From Riptortus pedestris (Eukaryota; Arthropoda; Insecta; Hemiptera; Alydidae), in the NCBI GenBank assembly GCA_019009955.1, contig CM032228.1, positions 222,925,501 through 222,989,500 of the forward strand: DNA of 64,000 nucleotides, written 5' to 3'. Positions 1-11,351 of the stretch are shown in pieces. The notes beneath the pieces were generated by a model that had not been told where the DNA came from, searched no databases, and worked only from the letters and a program-made list of their open reading frames with translations. The first letter of the stretch is position 1. Each line of letters begins with the position of its first letter. The translations under genes and the position numbers were made by a program.

Positions 1-1124
1 TAATTGTTTGTTTGTTTATTTGTTTGTTTGTTTGTTTGTTACCTTTTCACGCATAAACGGCTGAACCGAATTTTATGAAACTTGGTATGTATATTACTAC
101 TAGCCCAACTTAGACTTTAGGCTATATTAATGTTCTCTAAGACGAACAGGAGTGGGGGTTATAAGGGGAGGCCTGAAATTAAAAATAGCGATATTTCATT
201 TTCTATTGCTTTTTCAGCAAATATGCTCATAACAAAAGTTGTTTATTTTGTAATTTAGAGTAACTTTTGTTATATGCACTTTTGCCGTATACGGAAGTAT
301 AAATGAGTTATACGCTAAACACTATAGCGGGAGTCCACAATTTTATTTGGCATAAAAGACTCAACCGAACTAAAACAAACTCGCTGTGTGAAATAATACT
401 AACGATTTACTTATAATAAGCCATACTAACATTTCTAGGGACGGGCAGGAGTGGGGGTTATATAAGAGGCCTGAAATTAAAAATAGCGATATTTCGTTTC
501 CTATTGGTTATTCAGCAAATATGCCCATAACAAAGTTGTTTATTTTGTTATTTACAGTAACTTTTGTTTTATACACTTTTGCCGTATACGGAAGTATAAA
601 TGAGTTATACGCTAAAAACTATAGCGGGAGTCCACAATTTTATTTGGCACAAAAGACTCAACCGAACTAAACCAAACTCGGTATGTGAATTAACACTAAT
701 GCCTTCCTTATAATAAGCCATACTAACATTTCTAGGAACGGGCAGGAGTGGGGGTTATAAGGAAGGCCACAAATTAATAATAGTGGTATTTCGTTTCCTA
801 TTGCTTTTTCGGCAAATATGCACATAACAAGAGTTGTTTATTTTTGTTATTTAGAGAAACTTTTTTTATATACACTATTGTCGTATACCGAAGTATAAAG
901 GCGTTATACGCTAAAAATTATAGCGGGAGTCAACAATTTGGAGGACAGTAAAGACTTACATAAAAAATTAATTTTATTATTAACAAATGCCATAACGGGT
1001 ATTAACCCTAAACAGTGGGACGGGTAAATGTCAAAATATTGTGCAAAGTAAATCCTTGCCAAAAAAATACCATCACCATTCAGCCTCAAATCAATTCCCG
1101 GGCGAAGCCGGGTATCTGAGCTAG
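1..1124 (+). mobile_element. Helitron-like non-autonomous element, left edge cut
   Basis: Ends in AATTCCCGGGCGAAGCCGGG, then TATCTGAG and CTAG at 1,121-1,124, followed by T and a (TA)n tract. A GC-rich hairpin about 10 nt before a terminal CTRR is the Helitron 3' signature. Inside are three tandem units of about 295 bp (aligned at 147, 443 and 737), each with aggagtgggggttat. The opening (TTTG)n tract and ttaccttttcacgcataaac belong to the element's other end. No Rep/helicase coding is present, so it would have to be mobilised in trans. Confidence 0.6.
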
Positions 1125-1148
1125 TATATATATATATATATATATATA
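1125..1148. repeat. (TA)n tract
   Basis: Short TA run directly after the Helitron-like CTAG end. Confidence 0.8.
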
Positions 1149-1725
1149 ACATAGTATAATTAATTATACTTACCTAATTTTATTAAACTTTGTACATGTA
1201 TTACTTCTAACCGAACTTAGACATTAGGATATATTAACATTCTTAGAGAGAACAGGAGTGGGGGTTATAAGGGAAGCCGGAAATGAAAAATTGGTATATT
1301 TTGTTTCCTATAGGTTTGTTATTTCAAGTAAATTTATATAGTTATATACTCTTTTTTTGTATAGCGACCTATAAACATCACATGGATATACTATAAAAAC
1401 TATACCAGGTGTCGACAATTTTAATGGGCATAAAAGACTAAACCGAACTCAACAAAACTCTGTATGTGTATTGGTACAAACTCACACTTGATTATAATCT
1501 ATATTAACATATTTAGAAACAAATAGGAATGGGCATTATGAGGGAGGTCTGAAACGGAAAATTGTGATATTTTGTTTCCTATTGGTTTTTAGACAAAAAT
1601 GTACATAACAGGAGTCATTTATTTTTTTTATTTAAAGTAACTTTTGATATATATACTTTTGTCGTATAGTGAACTATAAAAACTATTACAGGAATCAACA
1701 GTTTTTTGGGCACTAATGGCTTTTA
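1149..1725 (+). mobile_element. Diverged Helitron-like internal units
   Basis: Recognisable but strongly diverged units of the ~295-bp repeat: aacaggagtgggggttataa at about 1,250 and a second unit near 1,525. Both termini are missing. It is older than the neighbouring copy. Confidence 0.5.
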
Positions 1726-1934
1726 TGTTTGATGCACAGTTGTAACGAATACTCTCAATGATTATTATTAACATTGCACACATTGTTCCAAATAATGAGA
1801 AGGAATTGAGAGGGTATTGGTTTTCTTTTAATTAATTATTTATTTTTTGTATGACTCATGTTTATTCTCCAAAACCCAAGAAAAGTAAAAGGCTGCCATC
1901 GTTATCAGAAAGCTATGGTTGGTTATTAGTATTA

Positions 1935-2135
1935 TTTATTAACGTTCACTTTTTTCTACTATTGCTAATTGGGACTGGCCATCTACAGGTTACCGCCCTT
2001 TTCTGGGGGGGGGGCTAAGTATTTTATTTAATGGGTTCGTCAATAAATAAATTTCCATTGCCCAGGCGGGAATTGAACTCACCACTATGTGATAAAGGCA
2101 ACGCCTTAACTCACATGGCTAACCAAGGTTACTAA
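1935..2135 (-). mobile_element. tRNA-derived SINE
   Basis: Read on -, it opens with TTAGCCATGTGAGTTAAGGC (box A-like, as in class II Ser/Leu tRNAs) and gtgagTTCAATTCCCGCC (box B-like). A body follows with AAATTTATTTATTGACGAAC and AAAAGGGCGGTAACCTGTA. The same layout recurs at 61,060-61,272. A further body scrap lies at 2,170-2,222 (gacgggttatcatcctttta). Confidence 0.6.
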
Positions 2136-2239
2136 ATAAACATGTGGTATTTAATAATCTCATTTTGTGCTATTGAGGCCAATCAGGACGGGTTATCATC
2201 CTTTTATGACCAGGGTGGGACTTATTGTATGGCTTTATT

Positions 2240-2365
2240 ATATTTTATTATTGTATGGCCTTGCAAAGAATAACGTTCACATTCATAATTCAGTGTAAAT
2301 ATTTCCCGAACAAAGCTATCTCAGTAATGCTACTTAATAATGATGAAGGAATCCTATCCATGATT
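2240..2365 (+). repeat. Dispersed repeat shared with the window end
   Basis: Contains aaatatttcccgaacaaagc, ctcagtaatg and aataatgatgaaggaat. Each matches 63,895-64,000 with a few changes. A 109-codon ORF over this interval is probably incidental. The element type is not recognised. Confidence 0.5.
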
Positions 2366-2751
2366 ATGATTAATATTGTCCACAATGCTTTGAACAGGCC
2401 ATACAAATTGAACAGGAAATCAATTTTTTATTTTTTATTATTCTTAAGGACTAAAAGATCCTACAAGCTCACTTTGGTTACTAGATATTCTGGTATAAAA
2501 AATACCGTCATTAAGGTGAAAAACAGCTTTTTTGGTTCAAAATTGCCACCTTAATTTTTAAACCTATTAACTGGAGTATATTTCCTGTGATTTTATAATC
2601 TGAGTGATTTTTAAGATTTAAAAACGAAAATGAAAGAAGGAATCCAAAATGAACCTGAAATCATTTTTATGATCAGATTTAAGCACAATATATAAAAAAC
2701 TAAAAAGAATGATTACAAGAAGAGAGGAAACATAATGAAAACACGATTGGA

Positions 2752-3071
2752 AAATTTAAGCAGTTTTACCTAGGAACTATTATCACTAAAGAAAATGGTA
2801 GTAGACCTGAATTTGAAAGAATAGCACTTGCTAAGAAACCTTTCCAAAAAATAAGATTACTTTATTGAACTAGAATATACATATTTAAAAAAATGTTTGT
2901 AGATATTTATTTGCCATATACTGTTTTAATGGGAGTAATAGTTGTGCTCATTGTAAAACAGAATACGTTCGATTAGATGGATTGAAAATGTGGCTTTGGC
3001 ATAGAACCAGCTTGACTCAAAAGGAATCATATGTGGAAATTCTAAATCAAGGCCTCAAAGAAAAAGTCTAA
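2752..3071 (+). pseudogene. LINE reverse transcriptase relic
   Basis: Translated in pieces this gives KQFYLGTIITKENG, FERIALAKKPFQKIRLLY, VDIYLPYTVLMGV and LDGLKMWLWHRTSLTQKESY. These follow the post-catalytic part of non-LTR reverse transcriptases (YLGxxIT, IALAKxAFxK, LExWLWRRxxxxxWxxxxxNE). Stops and frameshifts show that it is dead. A related C-terminal piece lies at 35,120-35,530. Confidence 0.6.
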
Positions 3072-3957
3072 AAACTTTATTGAGCCATTCTGAAGTCACA
3101 ATGATTTCATCAGATATGTATTTGCAGATAAGAATATTGGTGAAGAGGAGTTTTTTTTAAGATATCATATATCAAATAGATTTTAGTGAATGTAGTAGTA
3201 TAAAAACAACAACTTTTGATAGAACCCAGTAGTAACTAGCAACTACAAGAAATAGCCTTTAAAACAGGACATACTGTAGGCAGATTAAGCAAATATTACC
3301 CCAATAGCCCATACACAGATTTTTTTTTGCCATCCTGATGATTCATTTTGTGTGGAAATCTTTAAAAAGAAGCAGTTTAAGAAATAAAAATTTTGCCATT
3401 ATTAAATCAAAATTAGCCATTTTAAAATTAATAAATCTATTTTCGATAAACAGAACATATTTTGCACAGAGAATATACTTAGTATACCTATGATATGGTC
3501 CATTTCAGTATCTTCCAATAATATGCATCAGATTCCGTGTGAAAAAATATATTTGTAAAATATTAATCTATTCAAAAAACCTCAACCAAACTGATTAAGT
3601 TGTACATCATTTATCTAAATGGTATTACCTTAAAAATATAAGATGCAGTAAAGACGAATAAGCCTTGTAAAAATAAGGTCAGTCGCAGATAAAGCTTTAT
3701 ATCATGGATCCTGTGAAACACAGAGAAAGAAAGAGGTGGGGATGAAAGGTATCCCCACTTCAACTAAAATACCTATACCCAAGGTAAGTAAAGACACTTA
3801 TACTTACTTATTTTATTTTATTTTTTATCTGAGACCCAGCTTCATTTATAGATGGTAATAAGGTAGTGTAACCTAACCGGGGTAAGAAAGATAGTTCCCC
3901 TTCTGCTGAACTTAGTTCCTATACTTAATTACTTACCTATATCCAAGGTACGTATAA
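3072..3957. other. Gene-free, unassigned
   Basis: AT-rich sequence without coding signal. Near 3,768-3,960 there is a short direct repeat (acctatacccaaggtaagta resembles acctatatccaaggtacgta) beside the P-like element. Confidence 0.4.
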
Positions 3958-5347
3958 TATAAGGTAGGGCCATTTGGCGAATAGCCAATCAGCATGCAGC
4001 AAGCCTGCTACGTCACTAATACCTAGCCTGCTACGGACCCAAAACTCAGAGCCGACCAGCTGAAATACGATCAATATAAGCCGTTTTCTGATTAATTTGG
4101 AGAATACAAAATTCTTAAAATGGTATAAGTATATATAAAATGATACAAATTACTTTAGTTGAATATATTTTAATTGAAATAATCCATGTACAAATTAGAT
4201 TCCATTAAAAATAAATGCACAATAGTTCCTTAAAATTGAGATATATTCCTTTACATTTAAAAATGCACTGTCCCATAGAATAAATAACTGTGAAGGAAAC
4301 ATGTAGTATCATTAATGATGGGGCATAGGTAATACGCTCCTATACATCACTATAGGAAACACTTCAAGAAAATAATTCTGTTACTTAGATTTTAAAACTT
4401 ATCTTTTTAAAAGCTGTCTTTGGCAGGTAATTCTTTTTTGCCCTAAAAAGATGCATAGTTAGAAAAGTTAGAGCATTGGCGATATCCTCATTTGTCCAAC
4501 GGCTTTTTATTTTTTTGTTTAGTAAGCACTTAATTTGAGCTTTGGATAATATTGGATGACAAATCTTTTCCACTTCTTCTTTCACAGCAAGTTTTCTTCT
4601 TTTGCATTCATTTTTAGCTGGTGATTATCTGGTGGCAATCTAGTAACTTGTTTTTTCAAATTAATGTTTTTACTTTTTAAATGTTTTACTTGCATCAGCA
4701 CGGACTTTAATTTGGATTCATATTCAGAAACTTTATTCTTTAAGAGAATACATTCATTACAATCATCTTTTTCTGTATTAGCTGAAAAATCACTTTTCTT
4801 CTTTTTGGGAGAAATCTCATTAATGTGACAAAGGACATGTTCACGTATTTCACTCGTTTTACTCCTACATTGTCTAGATGTTTTACTTTTTGAGTCAGAA
4901 GTAGAGCTAGTAGATGTTTGTTTACTTACGGACGACAATGGTAAATTTAGATGGGCCACAACTTCTTTTAAATGCAATCTATTAGGAACATATCCTAACA
5001 ATTCTGCTTGTAAATTCCTTTCATAATCACTATCGCTGAAATGTTCTGAACAAATCCCAGAAATATCAGGATTGAAGTTCAAATCTCTTCGTCTACCCAC
5101 TGTTTCTTAATTTCTGGGTTTTTCGGGAACCGGTGATAAGATACAAACTTGCCTGATTTCCTAGGGTTGTTGGAACATGTTGCTACAGCACAATCACTCG
5201 GTATGTTGTAAAAAAAAAAAAAAATCACTTATAACAATAGAAAATAAAATAATTCACTAAAAGTGGAAACTCGTTACGTCATGCGTCAAAGTCGCAAAAA
5301 AGTTACGATCTGCGCACCTGCCAAATGGCACCCCCTATACCTATATC
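3958..5347 (-). mobile_element. P-like/THAP DNA transposon relic
   Basis: The THAP-type transposase relic inside is flanked by related ends. The left has aggtagggccatttggcg. The right, read inward, has gggggtgccatttggcaggt, and both are followed by a TACGTCA-like stretch. TACCTATATC occurs on both sides (3,944-3,953 and 5,338-5,347) and may be a target duplication or part of an older repeat. The downstream catalytic part of the transposase is missing. Confidence 0.45.
4385..5204 (-). pseudogene. THAP-domain transposase fragment, frameshifted
   Basis: The zinc-coordinating C2CH THAP module is split by a frameshift near 5,095. The first half, from 5,204, reads PSDCAVATCSNNPRKSGKF then YHRFPKNPEIKKQW; the usual initiator Met is ATA. 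The second half gives NPDISGICSEHFSDSDYERN and AELLGYVPNRLHLK. A Ser-rich linker and a leucine-zipper-like coiled coil follow (LLKNKVSEYESKLKSVLMQV), as in P-element/THAP9 proteins. After another break comes KSRWTNEDIANALT, which resembles the THAP9/P transposase RWSxEDIxxAL block. The catalytic region is absent. Confidence 0.65.
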
Positions 5348-5857
5348 TAACAATCAATGTACTTATAATAATATTAAGATAGACTGACTATCGCGGAAAA
5401 ATACGAAACATTTTTTTAGATATTAATAGATTCTATTCTAAACCTTCGAATTTATCATATTTTCCTTAAAAGAACGTCACAATTTCAATGCCTTAAAATT
5501 TTACTAAAGGTAATTTACTTCCCTCAGGCCTAATATTGGGTAATTAATGCTTAAAGCAATGTGGGGAAATATGCCAATGGGATTAAGAAATAGCCATAAA
5601 TTAAAGTTGAAAGATTTCTAGGTCTAAGGATCCCTTGTGACAACAAAAAAGTTCCAATAAAACTATCTGTTAAGTATGGATATTACTGAGCAGAAAAATA
5701 CTTGAATGAAATAAAACAGAACTTTCTTGTGTGTGTTCTGATTCATTATATCTTAAACAATAAAACTAGAATCAACTATTTTTTTATGCAGATTTCTCAT
5801 TAGTTAAGTTAGGCATTGATGAAGTATGCTTAGGAGATAGGGTAGGTATGACAAATA

Positions 5858-6563
5858 TAGCGGTCGCAACGTGTGATCGCTATCAAACTCCTTATTTATA
5901 CGTTTCATATAAAAATAATGATCAGGTTCCAATATGGCTGGAATCGACCGCGTTTTGGATTGGGGAGAGGGTCATCCGAGGGAATTTAAAATTTGATACT
6001 ATAATAATGCGGTTGTAAATTTGACTTTAACAACTGTTGTTATAAACTTTTTTTTTTTGAAACTCTAAAATTTACCGAGATGCATTTTTCGGATTTAAGG
6101 TGTTAATAATCATCCGCCCATTACATTAGCAATAAGACAATATGCCAGGAACCGTATTATTTTAGTCCTAAATACGAGTTATTGTTTTAGTCAGACAAGG
6201 GGGAGAGTTTAAAGCCTAAATGAAAACTTTGAAATCTATACCTTCGTTATTATGATGCTGATCAAAAAATGTTATATTATCTAGCTTGTTTAAAATGTAA
6301 TATTCTACAATTGTTCTAATTAGTTTTTTCTGGAATATTCACTTTATTAAAAGCTTTAATTCCAAATGTTGTTTTCATTGAGCATTTACTGTGTCAGATT
6401 TATGTATTATTTTTGGAGTCGCTTTGTTATTTAAGATTTTACTTTATTAACTATTGCCACTTCTTCACAACTAGAGAATAGATTGTGAGATAAGAATATC
6501 AGCGTTTCATTCCAAGATGAGGGAAATAGTTTAGTTTACACAGTCCTTGCATGCCGGACTTTG
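5858..6563 (-). mobile_element. Family G repeat, reverse copy
   Basis: Ends on + in tagtttagtttacacagtcc then gccggacttt, which is the reverse of the family head (AAAGTCCGTCAC, AGGGGCTGCGTAAACTAAGC). It begins with tagcggtcgcaa, an internal family motif. Strongly diverged. Confidence 0.45.
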
Positions 6564-6689
6564 AAGGGATGGTGTGAGTCAAGGTGTGAGAAAGCAGTCG
6601 CGCTATCCGACACTTCTTCATACTCCCAAGTGAGCCACCCTCAGTAGTAGTTCGGCATCCATTGGATGGGGTTCTTACCCAAAGTAAAT

Positions 6690-8110
6690 AAGTCTGTCTC
6701 GTAGAGGCTGCGTAAACTAAGCAGATTTCCCACGTACTGCTATGATATTCCCATTTTTTCTGTCTGAAAACAAGAACGTACGAATGCCTCGCTAAATACT
6801 TGAGTTACGAAAAGGTCCGTCACGCAGGGGCTGCGTAAACTAAGCAGATTTCCCACGTAAAGTTATACAATGGAGAAATCTCCATACGAGTTCTGATCAG
6901 TTGCGAAAACGGCCAGACTAGCTTTCGGCGGGAACCATAGCTCGTCCGTTACACTTAATAAAAATGCAAATATCTCGGTTAATATTCAAGATTTTTTTAT
7001 TATTTAATATTTATTCGTTTATTTGCAACAACATATTTAAATATTACATGCAAATGATATGATACTAAGAATGACTTGAATATTATCTTGAGGTGGGGAG
7101 TTGTCCATTGACAATACCCACAGTGGAGGGAATGTTCAACACTGTGACAAAGGGTTAGAACGGCCTTAAACTAGGTCAACAAATGGATTTACACAGAGCT
7201 GAAATAATAGAACTGTCTCCTGCAATGGCTGCTACGCGACTCAATATTCAAGATAGAGAATAAATGTATATAACAATATTTATAGTAAATTTAATTTGCA
7301 ATAAGATTGGTTCTAGCCAATTTTTCGATCCGACGTATAGTAGTAACGGAGATATTTCGAATTTTCGAAAATCTCCTCCTCTAACCCCCCCCCACCCCCT
7401 CCTACTTGTCCGATTTCAGCCGTTAACGAACTTGATCTTCGTTTTTACATACTATTAAATACCGAGTTTGGTGACGATTAAACAAAAATTGCGACCGCTA
7501 GAGTATTAGCAGACAAATATATATATATATATAGTTCTGAATGGACCTCATTTTCGTCATCTCCTGAATAGGATCGGTGGACATTTGAAGAAATTTGTCG
7601 AAAATCGCGTCATGGGTGACCTCAATAGCTGATTTCCCTTAAGGGAAGTCTGCTAAAAATGCATAGAACAACTATTGTAGACTATCAATAGATTAACAAG
7701 ATTGGTCATATAACATTTTACAATTCGACTCAGGTATTTTGAATTTTGGAATCTCCCTCCCTTTAAACCTCCATTATTCCTGGTACGATTTCTACCTAGA
7801 ACAAATAAGTTCTTTAGTTTTGTCTGAAACGGTTAAATATCGAGTATGGTATAGTTCAAGTAATAATATTCAAAGCAAAAACATAAAATCTTAATTTATG
7901 ATGTCTACGCAGAACGAATGTGTATGTATCTCACTTAATAAAGGTCTCATAAAAATAATATTTGGTATTTAAGTTTAGAATAAAGGGGTTCATGTTATAA
8001 TAGCTTATTGTTATTAGGACATGAGTAGGAGTGGGAGTTTACTGAAGGTTGAAAACTAAAAAATCGGTTAATATTAATCTTAGAGAACATATGTACATAA
8101 CAACATTTAT
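6690..8110 (+). mobile_element. Family G repeat, nested or tandem copies
   Basis: Two heads lie in series: 6,690 (agtctgtctcgtagaggctg) and 6,811 (ggtccgtcacgcaggggctg), each followed by taagcagatttcccacgta. A tail with the terminal palindrome GATTTCCCTTAAGGGAA lies at 7,630-7,659 (ending tctgctaaaa). More internal family sequence runs from 7,660 to 8,110. No coding capacity is seen. The class is unresolved. Confidence 0.6.
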
Positions 8111-8116
8111 AGACAA

Positions 8117-8640
8117 CTAGCTAAGGTACTTGGCTTCGCTCGGGAATCATTAGAGTCTTAACGTGATAGTGTTTTTTATTTGGCAAGGCTACAATGTGTA
8201 CAGCTACACTTCCCGTCTGGGCTAATGGTTTTCCCGTAAGAGTCAAGTAGGGGACTTATAGTATAGAACTTTTAGTTTTAAAGAATAAATGATAATTAGT
8301 CCCTAATCAATCCCTATCCACTGTTTGATACACCAGCCTATGGACAACTTCCGCTCTTGCTTGAGTTTTATCAACATTGCATTACTTAAATATCAATAGT
8401 TCATATTGGAAAGAATTGTTGAGCATTTCAATATTTTTACGCAAGTTTCTTGCTTCATACATTGTTGCCGAAAAAATGTATTAAAAAAAAGTGACTCTAT
8501 ATAACTAAGTAAACAATTTTTGTTATGTGCACGTTTGCCTTAAAACAAATAGAAAATGAAATATCGCGAATTTATATTTCAGGCTTCCCTTAAACCCCCA
8601 CTCCCGTTCAAATATACCACAAAAACCTAGTCAAGTATGA
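8117..8640 (-). mobile_element. Helitron-like copy, second subfamily
   Basis: Starts CTAGCTAAGGTACTTGGCTT on + (CTAG end, hairpin) and continues with the variant head shared with 9,490 and 36,190: caaggctacaatgtgtacag and gtaagagtcaagtagggga. It ends in a partial ~295-bp unit (taaacccccactcccgttc). Confidence 0.5.
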
Positions 8641-8792
8641 ACCACCATATATACCATCGTCATATAATAGCGATAAACGGTTTCGAACCAGTAAATATTT
8701 TATCTCTAAATCATGAATGACCTCCCTCTAACCATTTGGTCATTTATAGATTCTAGAAGTGTTATTTTAAATAATGAAGTGATTTTCTTTTA

Positions 8793-8923
8793 GCAGATTT
8801 CCCTTGAGGGAAATCAGCTATTGAGGTCGTACTCATGACGCCATTTTCGAAAAATCTCTTCAAATGTCCATCGATCCTACCCAGGAGATGACGAAAATTA
8901 GGTCCGTTCAAAATTATGTACTA
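8793..8923 (-). mobile_element. Family G tail fragment
   Basis: ttttagcagatttcccttga opens a reverse tail with the terminal palindrome, then gtccatcgatcctacccagg. It abuts the Helitron-like CTAG end at 8,924. Confidence 0.6.
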
Positions 8924-9475
8924 CTAGCTAAGGTACCCGGCTTCGCCCGGGAATTCATTTGAGGCTGAATGAAGATGGTATTTTTTGCCGAGGCTTTACT
9001 TTCCACTATATTTTGACATTTCTCCGTCCCAGTGTTTAGAATCTATACCCGTCGTTGCTGTAGATTTGTTAATAATAAAATTATTTTTTATTTAAGAGTT
9101 CACTGTCCTCAATATTTTTATATTTGCCGTCTCCTGTGCATGTAGTTTTTTTTATAACTTAATGGACCATATAATTCATTATCATAGAAAGTATTCTAAT
9201 CTTCTAAACCATGTATGAATAAAAGTTCCTTTCCCTTGATGCGGTACAAAACCCAATGGTGACAGCTGTTTTAGGTGCGTCAATACCGCTATAACTCCCA
9301 CTTCCGTTCGAACCTAAAAATTTTAATATAGCTTATAATCATGGAAGAATTAATGCTAATTTACATATAGAGCTATGTTAAGTTCGGTTCAATCGTTAGT
9401 GCCCAATAAAATTGTTGGCTGCCTCTTTAGGTTTTAGTGTATATCTCGTTTATACTTCCTTATATGACAAAAGTG
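8924..9475 (-). mobile_element. Helitron-like copy
   Basis: CTAGCTAAGGTACCCGGCTT then CGCCCGGGAATTC: terminal CTAG and hairpin. Then comes the main-family head (gaggctgaatgaagatggta) and one internal unit near 9,300. The far end is truncated. Confidence 0.6.
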
Positions 9476-9489
9476 AATATAACGAAAGT

Positions 9490-11289
9490 TATAGCTAAGG
9501 TACCCTGCGATGCCCGGGAAATCATTGTTGACTGACTAATGATGGTATTCTTATAGCAAGACTTCAGTGTGTACAAATACACTTCACTCCACGACATAAT
9601 GTTTTTTCCGAAAGAGCCAATCCTAAAGGGTAAATTTTGGGTATTAATAGAATAGAAATTTTAGTTATGAAGAATAAATAAAAATGTGCTCCTAATCTAT
9701 CCCTCTACACTTTTCGACTCGTCATTTTTGAATAATTCAAACCATTATCATGAATAGCATTTATTACAATTAAATATCATCTATAATGAACACATTTCCT
9801 TTCAAAAACCAATCCGAGCACATATAGTTTAAGCATAGTTTAGCATGTAAGGTTATATTCGTAATAGTAGAGCTCAGTGGAAATCACTTCCAGTAATGCC
9901 AGCATTTGACAGGAAATATGTAAACTCAATTAACTTTATTAGACTCCCGTCATCTTCACATGAGAGTTCTCATCATTCTTCTTAAATTATTGATTCAAAA
10001 TATTGTTGTAATAATTTATCTACCTGATGGAATTAAATAATAGTGTTATCCTAAAAATAATTTTATTTATATTCAAAAAGCTAGTCGAAGGGAAGAGATC
10101 GTAGCCGTCCCTGCAACCTTAGTAATACTTTAAACAATCATATCGAGTTTAAACGCATATTGTCTTTTGTCATAATGACATTACCATTAACGTTGAATTG
10201 TTATGATAGTACACATTTGTTTCAATAATATGAAGATATCGGAAATAAGATAATATATTACCAAAATCAATGAGTTTGATTCCCTACTACTTCCGCTAGC
10301 ACTCCTTGAGCCAATTCAGCTTGACATTGTTTAAACAATACATTATGCAAATTAAGAAACGGAAATGCTCTTATAGTTTAAATTTCTATTAGAAATAAAT
10401 AACAAAATTATTTTCTAGAGAAAATAAATAAATGAGAAGGGGGGCGGAGATATAATCGAAATAGATAAGACTAAAACATAACATCATTTGTCATAATATG
10501 TCTATATTAAAAACACTTAAATAAGTACTAATAAAATCGTCAACTCCCGCTATAGATTTAGCGTATATCCCGTATTTACTTCATTTTACAACAAAAATGA
10601 ATGAAACAAAAGTTATTCAAAATAACAAACTAAACAACTTTTGTTATGTGCACGTTTGCCAAAAACCAAATAGAAAATGAAATATCGCGAATTTTTACTT
10701 CAGACATCCCTTATAACTCCCACTCCCGTTCGTACTTAAAAATTTTAATATAGCTTATAATCTTAGAAGAATTAATGCTAATTCACATACCAAATTTTGT
10801 TAAGTTCGGTTCAATCGTTAGTCCCCAACAAAATTGTTAGCTCCCGCTTTAGATGTTAGTGTATATCTCGTTTACACACTCATTTTTTGTTATACGGCAA
10901 AAGTGAATATAAGAAAAGTTACTTTAAATAACAACTTTTGTCATGTGCATATTTGCAGAAAAACCAATAGAAAACGAAATACTGCTATTTTTAAATTCAG
11001 GCCTTCCTTATAACCCCCACTCCTGTTTGTCTTAGAGAATATTAATATAGCCTAAAGTCTAAGTTGGGCTAGTTGAAATATACATACCAAGTTTCATAAA
11101 CTTCGGTTAATTAAGGTGTCAGTGCTAATAAACATACCGAGTTTTATTTAGTTTGGTTGAGTCTTTTGTGCCAAATAATATTGTTGACTCCCATTATAAT
11201 TTTTAGTGTATAACGCATTTATACTTCGGTATACGACGAAGTGTATATAACAAAAGTTACTATAAATAACAAAGTAAACATCAGGTTAC

Positions 11290-11296
<7 letters not shown>
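9490..11296 (-). mobile_element. Helitron-like copy, long subfamily, no nested LINE
   Basis: Begins agctaaggtaccctgcgatg and ends in aggttacaattttatata before a (TA)n tract. The middle (10,020-10,450) matches both flanks of the LINE at 37,826-41,711 and so shows the uninterrupted site. Two or more ~295-bp units follow (10,720 and 11,013). Confidence 0.6.

Positions 11297-11350
<54 letters not shown>
11297..11350. repeat. (TA)n microsatellite
   Basis: About 54 bp of TA joining two Helitron-like copies. Confidence 0.9.

Positions 11351-11351
<1 letters not shown>

Noticed and set aside
904..1152. 82-codon ORF and similar ones at 11,386, 11,998, 43,705 and 44,499
   Set aside because: They lie inside Helitron-like copies and recur with the repeat; no protein family is recognised and the frame is not kept between copies.
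4582..5100. Treating the 172-codon ORF as an intact host gene
   Set aside because: Its THAP domain is missing the first half, which lies upstream in another frame, and the usual start is ATA. It is a transposon relic.
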